This document shows, piece after piece, positions 34,324 through 46,300 of a DNA stretch of 64,000 bases. How positions within the stretch are numbered: position 1 is the first letter of the stretch; every line of letters starts with the position of its first letter. The notes under the pieces were generated by a model. It saw nothing but the letters and a program-made list of their open reading frames with translations. It searched no databases and had not been told where the DNA came from. This stretch comes from Channallabes apus. Taxonomy: Eukaryota; Chordata; Actinopteri; Siluriformes; Clariidae. The stretch covers positions 17,833,314 through 17,897,313 of the forward strand of contig CM060127.1 of the NCBI GenBank assembly GCA_030522415.1. Direction: 5' to 3'. Position numbers and translations under genes: made by a program.

Positions 34324-37300
34324 ATGTCTTACCTTCCAAAACTCTTTAAATATGTGGATGAACAGCAGGACCAGTATGTTCAGGTAGATATTATGGTGGT
34401 TTTATATCTTCTAAAAGTTCCCACAAAATCTACTGATTACAGAATATAAGTGATGCATCTGATCATTTCTGGTTTAGTGACTGAATCTTCTTTAATCCTT
34501 TGCCTTAAGGTCACAAAATGGAATAGAGGTTAAATACCTAGAAGACAATAGATAGACAGACAAGCTACAATTAAATTTAGGGTGTATTCATTCTTGACAT
34601 GTTTGTCTTGATTAAAACGAACTCTGCTTCAGTTGTTTGGAATGCAGTGTTGACACTTTTTCCAGTGAAACCGAACTAACAGAACAACTGTACCAAAGGA
34701 CGCAGGAAATGAAGCATTATAGATGGCAGCTTGCCATTCTTTCATTCCTTTGTTAATTAATTCATTAATTAATTGATTTATGGGGATGATTGGTACTGGC
34801 GACTGTCCAGATAAAAGGTAGTCGCAAAACTCAATGTTGATTTCAATGTATAATAGTAAACTCTTTGTGATGGAGGAAGCTGATAAAGATACCACCAAAT
34901 ATATAACCCAAATACCTTCTGTTGTGTCTTTTGGTCTGATTTTGAAAATGCTAGTGTGAAATAATCAACCTAGGGAACCAAAATGAATGTATTGTTTTAT
35001 CCTTTGTTCCAAGCCAGGAGAACTGAACACACCCTTAAAACCATAAATAAATGTGTGAACACACCGTTAAAAATATAATATTTAAACACGAGATAAAACC
35101 CACTCTCTATCGCTATTGTGATATGTAACTATTAAATGTACATATTTATTTAAGCTATCAAATAAAGGATTAGAGGTTCATATTGCGCTTTATATTTTAC
35201 GAGTTTAATTGCAACAATAGTCAAAACCATCCTTTTTATCTAGCTTTTAGTTTTGATCAGCTGTATGTTTGTTTAATTGTTCCAGCTCTTCAATACACCT
35301 CATTGAAGAATGCCAAATACAGTTTTCGAAACCGCGCTCTTTCTGTTGCTTATAAATGTGGATTATGGCTATTTAATATCCTGTAGGATACATTAACACT
35401 AGCATATTGTAGCTGATTGAAAGATTCCATACTGTAACTGGTTATACTGTCCAATCTACAAAAAATTGTTTTTGTTTCTATTGGTTGACCCTGCATTTTT
35501 AACTACAAGTGGTTTTGTGTAATGCAGCGCCTGGCTGAATGGGTGGCTGTGCAAAGTGTCTCAGCCTGGCCTGAGAAACGTGGAGAGATCAAGAAAATGA
35601 TGGAGATGGCTGCCAAAGATATCGAGAGGCTGGGAGGCACGGTGGAGTTGGTAGATATCGGAAAAGAGAAGGTGGGGTTTCTGTTTGTGTCTGGTGAACC
35701 TGTTATGTGTAGTCAACCTCGGAGAGATCATTAAAGCTTAAAAAGAAACATGAATGAATGACTCACTATTACTGTTATCTGTAGTAAAACATGTATATAA
35801 TGTACATTTGTTTTATAATTATAGGGTTGGTGAAAGAAAGTAATTCTTATGTAAGTTAAAAATACAGTAAGGTTTTTTTTTGGGTAATGACACACCTTGT
35901 CTGTGATTGTCTTAGCTGGCAAGTGGTGAAGAGATTCCTCTTCCTCCTATAATCTTGGGCAGACTAGGCACAGACCCCGGCAAGAAGACCGTATGCATTT
36001 ATGGACACCTGGATGTACAGCCTGCACATATTGACGATGGATGGGACTCCGAGCCCTTCACTCTAGTGGAGAGAGATGGTATGCAGCAAGTTTGCAGAAG
36101 TTTTTTTTGTCAAGACTCAATGTTTTCTAGTTTGTATTAAAAATTTAAGCTTAATATAATATTTAATGAGTGTGGGATTTTAATATGAACCAACACATTA
36201 ATGTGGAAGCTTTATAAAGCAAGTTTTATATTTACTATACTGAGATCATACTTCAGAGTTTTTATTATTTAGAAACATGTGGTGATTAATTTATTTGTCA
36301 ATGTATGTAAAATAATTTTTGATTATAGATTGAATGCATTAGTAAATTTTATCTGGAAAGGAGAGCCAACTTTTTTTTTTTCAAGATTTTGTCACTAAAA
36401 TGATATGTCTTAAAGAGGAACTAGAAAATTTTGCTTCTGATCACATGTAAAGCTGACCAAGTCATCCTGATTTTATTTCTACTTAGTGAGAAAGTAGTCT
36501 TGTGACCAGTTTGTAATTCTGCTGACTGACTCATAACCTTGTCACAGTGTTTTCCTCTTACTCCTGTAATGAAAGTGAAGAAACTTGTATCTCGTGACAG
36601 CGGTGGCTCTAAACGTGCACGGTAGCATTTTTCTTTTTCAGTCAGAAGATTTGCTGTTTGTTTAATTGATGTAATAAGCAAACGAAATCACATATTTGCT
36701 TTAACAGTAAATGTCTGCTTCCTTTCAGGAAAGCTTTATGGACGTGGATCTACAGATGACAAAGGCCCAGTGCTTGCCTGGTTTAATGTCATTGAGGCTT
36801 TCCAGAAGATAGGACAGGTGCACACCTTCATTATCTAAATTATAGGCTTTACATTAATTGATTTCTAGCTACGGTTGTGTTTAGTAGAAATAGTGTCTAT
36901 TTTCTGGACCTGTTATTTCTAGAATAAATTATTGCATTGAATATCAACAGACCAGATTTGTATGCTAATGAAAGTTAACCAAGTTGATTTACTGTATGTT
37001 GCTGCTTGTTGGCACTGAATTGACTGTCTAAGCAAGCCTTTAGTACTTTAGCTCATTGTTAGATACTGAAGATAATAAAACATATCTTTCTGAATCATCT
37101 CCCCTATAATAAACCATGTTCTGTTGACTGCGGTTCACTGGGTGTTCAGTTCAAATGTCAAAGATCACTGATTTTACTAGCTTTGAAGATTGTAATGTGA
37201 ACTTTGTTTAAAGTAGCAAGCTTTATAGTAAGCTCTTGACTTGAAAACAAATCTTTAAAAAAAACAGTCATTATGAACAGTCAAATGTGTATATCTACAT

Positions 37301-40300
37301 ATATATCTATGTTTTTCCCTGTAATTCTATTATACTTGAGGGTCAGTGTTTGACATACTGTACAGTACACGATCAGCCATAGCATTAAAACACAGAACAT
37401 TATGGCCAGTATTGTGTAGGTTACCCTTGTGCTGCTGGGGCTGGCTAAGCCTATTATTATTATTAGTAGTAGTATGTTATCTAAAATAAAAATCCTAATA
37501 AAATATCAATTAAAATTGTAGAAATTAACATGGTAAAACAGGCAAATAGTAATATTAATGAAATAAATATCCATTACAGAGAGACTAAAATAAAGAATAT
37601 ACAATTGGAATAATAATAAAAAAAAAAAAACAATTCAAATGTAATGGAAGCATGATGGACCACTAAAAAAAAGTATTATAATAGTTATAATATTAATAAT
37701 AAATATTAAACACTATTTTTTTCCTTTGCAGGATCTGCCTATCAACATTAAATTCTGCTTCGAGGGGATGGAAGAGTCTGGCTCTGAGGGACTGGATGAT
37801 TTGGTGTTCTCACGCAAAGACACATTCTTTAAAGATGTGGACTATGTTTGCATCTCAGACAACTACTGGCTGGGCAAGACCAAGCCCTGCATTACCTACG
37901 GGCTGAGAGGAATCTGCTATTTCTTTTTAGAGGTAAGGAAGAGATCCTTCAGTACACATGAATATGAAACATTTTATTTTGTGCAGCTTCACCCATATAA
38001 AGGATACTTCATTCTAGTGCATTTGTTAAATAGGTGGAATGCTGCGACATGGATTTGCATTCTGGAGTGTTTGGAGGCTCCGTCCATGAAGCCATGACTG
38101 ATCTGATTACTCTCATGGGTGAGTGAGAGCAGCCATAATATGCAAAAGAGGGGCAAATTTTTTTTTGTCTCCAACATTCTCTCTGATATCCCATATAATG
38201 GTGTTATATAGCTGTGATAAAATCTCATGCCATAAAGCTTGTGCATGATGATTACTTGTCAAGGGGTTTATTTTAAACCAATATACAAGTAACCTGAATT
38301 TCATAAATTTAAATGTTTTTCTCACTACCTGGTACTTACAGTAACTCAGGGTGAACTAGGGGGCATGGCCCCATGTCAGTTTGCTTAATTTACAAATCTA
38401 GTTGTCAGGGACCTTAATATTTTTATATTGGGCTTGGAGTAACATTTTAGAACAGCTGTACTTAAATTACTATGGGATCATGTTATTTTAGTCTTTTTCA
38501 CTATTTCAACAACCTACTGTAGTGCAGGAATTTGGCAATAAAGATTTGTCCATTTGTCCCACAAAACATTCTACCATTGTGTCTTAAATCACATAAATAC
38601 TACCACTGTTGTTTTTTTTCTTATTACAATTACAATTTTTGAAACTTGCTCTACTTCATTCAAATCTACTTTGACGTCTGTTCGACTAGTAATTATGTCT
38701 GAAATAAGGTTAGAGTTTTCAGTTTCATTTGTAACCCATCACATTTGTCATGATAACAGCTGAGTGTTTTTAGAAAGATCAAACGGAACTCAATTGTTTA
38801 ACATTGCTGTGCATGATATTTTGGTGAAATAGGCTTCTGTCCAATTTCTTTGGAACTGGCTCCAGCCTAACCACACCCATCATGGGCTTCTATACAGAAT
38901 AAGCAGTAAAGATAAAACATGAATAGATGTTCTTGGCATAAATATATTGAAATCTCTAAATGTAAATTGTGGTAAATTTTTCGGTATCACAAAAATGTAT
39001 GTAATTTGCCCAATAGGTATACATAGGAACCCCTGCTCTTACTCTTAATGAGTCAAACTTAATTTGGGTCATTAAACTGTGAAAATGCTCCAGATATTTT
39101 AATACTGATTAAAAAAAAAACATTTCTGAATTGTAATATGAGCCATTTAGTCATATTAGCTAATTAGAATTTCCACACTTTGCAACACTAGTATTGTCTT
39201 TGGATTCAGCACGGCCTTCATGACCGGTCTATAGATAATAAGCGTTTCTGCGTGGCTGTGCTTGGGTTTCAGGCTCATTAGTGGATAACCAAGGGAAGAT
39301 CCTGATTCCAGGCATAAATGACCATGTTGCTAAGCTCACTAACGAGGAGAGAAAGCTTTATGAGAAGATTGAGTTTGACCTGGATGAGTACACCAAAGAC
39401 ATGGGAGCCAAACGTCTGCTGCACGACACTAAGGTACTGTATACTCTTCTATCCAAGTACAGTTTTTGCATGTCTGCTGTTTTTCTGTACAGCTATCCAT
39501 ATGCAGACACTTAAAATGATAAAATTGCAAGAATATTTATTTATATATTTTTTCTTTTTCATATTGTTTTTGACTCCTAACATCTTTATTCTTAATCATA
39601 TATCCCGAAACGGTCAGTGATGCTAAATCTGCTGCTTTGTGCTTGAACTGCTCTGGGCTATTGTATTAGAGAATCATTAAGAATCATTCTGGCACTAGTA
39701 CTGTATATAGTGCACACTTGCATTTGATACACAAAACATCTTGCCACAATCTTTTATTTTTATTATTATTTTTGTTGTTGTTTTAAACAACATCCAATTT
39801 GTTATCTGACTGTTGGTTTCATGGCCATTATATAGAGTGTTTGCAGGCAAGTGACCGGATACTGCCATTCCACCACATTACTGGTCCAGGAATGTCTAGC
39901 TGCCAGTATTCTTACAATAGCGCAAGCAATAAATGTAACAAAATTAACCCTTAATAATCCTTATTAAAAATAAGTGCTATTTTTCCACCTGACTACTGAT
40001 TGCGTGCTCGAAATACAGTGGCCAGACATTTATTTAACTTTCTCAGATATCAAGCAGAAAATGAGATTGAGAAATGAGGAAAATGTATTAGGCTCAATAA
40101 AATATATAATATAGCTTTGGTTTGGGTATTTATAAAAGTTGGAATTTTACTACTTCTTAAACTAAAGACAGGATAGTTTACAAAGTAAATATTTTGTTGG
40201 AAAAACTATCAAATAGATTAGGATTTTTAAATAATTACATCAAATCATTAACACGGCATACATTTTAACAATAATGGTAAACTATTACTTGTACTTTTAT

Positions 40301-43300
40301 ATGAAATTTTCTATAGTTATGGTATCTTATGTACTTGTATGTTTTTTCATCTAGTTTAATACACAAGTACATGCATGCCAGACGTTATGTTATACTGTTT
40401 GTATTTCAAAGAATTTTAATAGGGAAAGATTAATGATGCTTCACTGACTGTTTCACTGTTGTTGGCTGTTCTCACATTTGTGCAGTGATGTGTGACATTT
40501 TGACAATGAATAGAGACCAGCATGTGCCGGGTTAATCGCTTCTCTTGCTTCCATTGCCCCTTTTCCCATTTGCCATGACCCTGTCGTTTGAATGAGCACA
40601 AATGTGCCCCGTTCCTGATTAACTGGTATACAGTAGTGGCCAAAAGTTTTGAGAATGATACAAATATTAGTTTTCACCAAGTTTGCTGCTAAACTGCTTT
40701 TAGATCTTTGTTTCAGTTGTTTCTGTGATGTACTGAAATATAATTACAAGCACTTCATACGTTTCAAAGGCTTTTATAGACAATTACATGACATTTATGC
40801 AAAGAGTCAGTATTTGCAGTGTTGGCCCTTCTTTTTCAGGACCTCTGCAGTTCGACTGGGCTCTCAATCAACGTCTGGGCCAAATCCTGACTGATAGCAA
40901 CCCATTTTTTCATAATCACTTCTTGGGGTTTGTCAGAATTAGTGGGTTTTTGTTTGTCCACCCGCCTCTTGAGGATTGACCACAAGTTCTCAATGGGATT
41001 AAGATAAAGGTAGTTTCCAAGCCATGGACCCAAAATTTCAACGTTTTGGTCCCCGAGCCACTTAGTTATCACTTTTCCCTTATGGCACGGTGCTCAATCG
41101 TGGTGGAAAATGCATTGTTCTTCCCCAAACTGTTGTTGGATTGCTGGAAGAAGTTGCTGTTGGAGGGTGTTTTGGTACCATTCTTTATTCATGGCTGTGT
41201 TTTTGGGCACAATTGTGAGTGAGCCCACTCCTTTGGATGAGAAGCAACTCCACACATGAATGGTCTCAGGATGCTTTACTGTTGGCATACAGTACATTCT
41301 GTATTCTCCATACATTCTGCAGAAGATCAATCTGTCCCTGATGGTTTTCTTTGCTGCCCTTCTTGACACCAGGCCATCTTCCAAAAATCTTCGCCTCACT
41401 GTGTGTGCAGATGCGCTCTCACTGGCCTGTTGTCATTCATGAGCAAGCTCAGCACTGGTGGCACTCCGATCCCGCAGCTGAATCCTCTTTAGGAGACGAT
41501 CCTGCCGCTTGCTGGACTTTCTTGGACGCCCTGAAGCCTTCTTAACAAGAATTGAACCTCTTTTCCTTGAACTTCTTGATGATCCTATAAATTGTTGATT
41601 TAGGTGCAATCTTAGTAGCCCCAATATCCTTGCCTGTGAAGCCATTTTTATGCAATGCAATGATGGCTGCACACGTTTCTTTGCAGGTCAACATGGTTAA
41701 CAATGATTTCAAGCATCACTCTCCTTTTAATATGCCACGTCTGCCATTTTAACCCAATCAGCCTGACATAATGATCTCCAGCCTTGTGCTCGTCAACATT
41801 CTCACCTGAGTTAACAAGACGATTACTGAAATGATCACAGCAGGTCCTTTAATGACCGCCATGAAATGCAGTGGAAAGGTTTTTTTGGGATTAAGTTAAT
41901 TTTCATGGCAAAGAAGGACTATGCAATTCATCTGATCACTCTTCATAACATTCTGGAGTATATGCAAATTGCTATTATAAAAACTTGAGCAGCAACTTTT
42001 CCAATTTCTAATATTTATATAATTCTCAAAACTTTTGGCCACGACTGTAGTTATATGGAAGGTTTTGGATCATTTTGCTTGTTTCCCATTTACGAAGCCA
42101 ACACTGTGTATAAACACAGTATAGGACAAAATGAACAGCTAGCAGCTGTATAATAATAATATAATAATTGAATAATAATATTCATTGTATGAATTTCACA
42201 AAGTTTTAGATTTAAAAAATGTATCTACTTCTCCTTTGATAGGCATTTAGATTTTTGCATAAAAATATTTTAGAGACCATATGATATAACAGCTTTTCAA
42301 CATGAATTGTCTGCTACTTTCTATTAATTATTTGTCAGTGTCAACCAAACAAATGTAAGTTTCTTATTAGATTATTTTCATAAGGTTGTATGTAAAATGC
42401 TAGTTATATTGCAGATAGATACATTTGATCACTCATTTACCATTTCTCTCTTTTGTAGGAGGATGTGCTGATGCATCGCTGGAGATACCCTTCTCTTTCC
42501 CTGCATGGCATTGAGGGCGCTTTCTCTGCCAGTGGAGCCAAGACGGTCATCCCACGCAAAGTCATTGGCAAGTTCTCCATCCGCCTGGTGCCTGACATGG
42601 ACCCCAAAGTGGTGGAGGAACAGGTGCCGAGACTTTTTATTCTGATAGTTCATATTTACAGCTTTGAGAGCTTTGCCTTTTGAAAATAGTAAACTGTATA
42701 TAGACATTCATTCGCATGGGACCAGAAAGTGTATAGTACTTCATGTTTAAATGTCTTAAACAAGAAGTTCTTCTCTCCATAGTTATTAATTTTATGTTCA
42801 GGTTAATAAGTATTTAAGCAATGACTAATTTTCCTACGTGCACCGAGAGAATAGAATTGAAATGAGGTGTTTAAAAATGTTAAGCTTTAATTTAATGAGT
42901 TTAATCAACCTGTTTAAAACAACAGCCATTTTTTCACAGTTCCTCCATTATCAAAGGATCAAAAGTAATTGGTCAACGGACTGATGATTAGCTTCATGAG
43001 AAAAGTTGTGGAGCTTATTCCAAGTGTTGGATTAGCATTTGGTAGCTGTGCTGATCCTGTGAAGGCCATTGTTAGGCTGAAAAAACAAAACAGAAACATA
43101 GAACAGAAATGTAGATTAACTTGTATGAAAATGACAGCAAGAACACTAAAGGGCTCATGATTTATCGCATACCTCATCAACTGTCAAAAAAGATAAAGGC
43201 ATTGTTTATGCCAGGGGCAGGTATGGTTGCCAATAGAATTGAGTCTTTGGTGTTAATTTGAATGCTGATTTGGCTGTTTAATACTCTGGATGAATGCATC

Positions 43301-46300
43301 AGTCTGGCAGCGATAACAAGAATAAGAGGATTTGCACTTATGGTTATGGGTAAATCACAGAACTTGCAGTCTTACTATCTCTACAAAAATCTGTTTCTCT
43401 GTAAGAAGCTAGCACATCTTATCATATCACCTGGAATGATTTCTTAGCAAGTCCAGACTGCAGTTCTGCAGCTGTACAAGTATTAATATTAAAATCAAAT
43501 TAATGCTCTAACTGTGTAATCAAGAAAAGCCAACATTTTCCTTACAGAGAAAATACAAATTAGCATATGGCTGTAACACAATCTTGTTTTATGATGCTAA
43601 TTTATCTAATTTTCTTGCCAGAATCTTTTTATTCTTTTCTCCTTCTTTTTCAAGAATGATACTGGCGGTGATTTAGAGACTCAGTTGCTCACTGTGTTTA
43701 TTTAAGTTAAATCTTGATTCACAAAATCTGAAGTTCTACTTCCAGAAGTAAAACACTTCTTCTATTTTATACACTAATTATCCTCAGGAAAGCTTACTAG
43801 AGTGATGCAATGTGCTTGATTCTTAGGTCACCACCCACCTCAAGGATAAGTTTGCAAAATTGCAGAGCCCAAACAAAATGAATGTGAACATGGGCCATGG
43901 AGCCAAGGCCTGGGTGTCTGATTTTAACCATCCTCACTACATGGCTGGTAGAAAAGCAATGAAGACGGGTAAGGAACCATGATATCCTGCAGGTGGTGAT
44001 TCATACTATTTTAAGCAGCTGGAATATGCAGTGCATTCAAAAATTATTCAGGCCTCATTTTTATTTTTTTAATGCCTATAAATTTATGAAAAAATAAGGA
44101 CAGAATGTACTTAAGTATTCAGACCCTTTGCAACAAAACCTGCAAATTTACCTTGGGTGCTTCCCATTTCTCTTGATGTTGTTCCTACACCATGATTGGA
44201 GTGCACCTGTGGTAAATGAAATTGATTGGACATGATTTGGAAAGGTACACAACTAGGGCTGCAACTAACGATTATTTTGGTAATCGATTAGTTGGGCGAT
44301 ATATATTCCGATTAATCAGATAAAAACTAAACGCTTTAATATGATGTTTCGCTTAACTATATAAAACCATAAATCAGGGTATTATTTATGTCTAAAAGTA
44401 AACTTTAAATAATGCAAAAACCACAGAGTTTAAAGATCTTTAATTTTGATTTTAACTTTAATTATGTAAATCAACATTTTTGTTTTTAGCAATAATTGCA
44501 TATGGTGTGTGTGTGTGAGTGGTTTAAAAAGTACACTGACATATTCAGTTGTTAAGAATGACCTCAATTTTAAATTCTCTTAAATTAATTCAACTTAAGA
44601 ATAATTGACTTTTAGACTATTATGATATTTTTTATTTAAGTGTCTCTTGCTACATCCTTTTCACGGTTTATACATTATTTCGATCCTCTCGTGTATTTTA
44701 TCCTTTTTTTGTTGTCTCAATAATATATATATATATAGACCATTTTGCTATACTAGACATTAATCTTATTGTTTTAAAAATTCTCATAATACAGCGACGT
44801 AGGGAGAAAAAATAATAAAACATTGCCGCTACTAGGTTCACTCTCTTTATTTAGCTTTTTTCCCTCGCATTTCCCCATGTATAGCATGTAGGATCATGGG
44901 ATATATCCAGTCCTCCGAAGTGAACGCAAATGAACGTAAATTTAGTTTTTTCATGAAAATTGCATTAGTTGGGATTTGAACACCAAGAAAAAGCTGCATG
45001 CAACGTTTTTTTTGACACCGCATAAACGCGCAGCCGGACAAACGCACGTCACCAAAGGCCATGTGAACACACTAATTGACTCCTATGTGTAGAAAACCCT
45101 CTGCGCTTGATTTTAACGCCCGATAAGAGGCGTTTAATGTAAATTGCTCCCATACCTTGGAGGACTTGAGGCGCACGCTTTTTCCTGCAAACGCTTCTGT
45201 AACCTCCATTGCGCGAGCGACTGTGTATCTGTGTTTGTGTATTTGTGCATTTTGTGGTCGCGCTCCTCAGTAACGTGAGCAGCCCAACTAATCGATAACG
45301 GCATTTGTTGACAACGAATCAACAACATTCTGTCTGGAGATAGGATAAAGTTCCAGAAGGACAACAATCACTGCAGTCGCATGTATTTTTAATACATTTA
45401 CATATATTTCTAAAATTCTGCTTTCTCTATGTAGCGCAGCCACATATAGGGACTTTTTAATAACGGGTAAAGGATTAAAGAGCTAATGCTGCTCGCCTGT
45501 GCCATAAATGTGCCCTAGGCAGTTTTTGTTTGTCCCCATGGACAGTGTTTGGTCACCGGGTCAGCTCGCACGCATGCGCGATCGCAGCGTGAGGGAACCT
45601 GGAAGTGACGTGGGTCACATGAGCCGGCATAAAGCCGGAACCGGCGAAGAAGCCGGGACGGAGAGATGAAGACAGCGCGCTGTATGTTTTTTGAGGCTGA
45701 GCAACTGCTTGTGGATTATACTTCGTTAATTTCCTTCAGTACCCAGCTCATTCCGTTTCTCGACCTCCCAGACTTGCCATCGTTTACTGGTGAGATCGAG
45801 CCATCTCTCCAACTCATCATTTTCATACCCCTGCCATATCTCAGACACTGGACTACCGTACACACACTCACACACCCGCATACACCACACACACCTTATT
45901 TATATTTGTATATATTTTGTATATATTGGTTTGTGGTGCACCTTGTTTGTTTATTTATTTATTTATTTATTTATTTTGTACAATAAACTCTGGTTTGGTT
46001 TGGAAATTGTTCTTGTGTCGCGTCGTAATTTGTCCCGCCGCGGTTGCGCAATACCGGAAGTGTGGTTTACCAACCCATATTTAGATTCCCGAATCCGTAT
46101 TAGTGTAACAAACGGCTGAATAGTAATCCAAGCGTTACAACTTTGTCATTATTGTGTACTGTGTAGATTAATAGGGTAAAAAGTAGTATCAGGCTGCAGC
46201 ATAAAGCTGAAGAGGGTCTTAATACTTTCTGAATGCATTGTACAATATACAGTCGTGGCCAAAAGTTTTGAGAATTATATAAATATTAGAAATTGGAAAA

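Larger units (their letters stand above)
44029..46240. mobile_element. Tc1-family element with nested insertions, cndp2 intron 9
   Basis: The left arm starts CAGTGCATTCAAAAATTATT at 44029 and the right arm ends CTTTCTGAATGCATTG at 46240 beside TA. Between the arms no Tc1 transposase remains. Instead a hAT-like fragment and an LTR-like unit fill the space. Confidence 0.7.

Noticed and set aside
45666..45986. 106-codon plus frame
   Set aside because: It runs through the (TTTA)n part of a probable LTR and has no domain.
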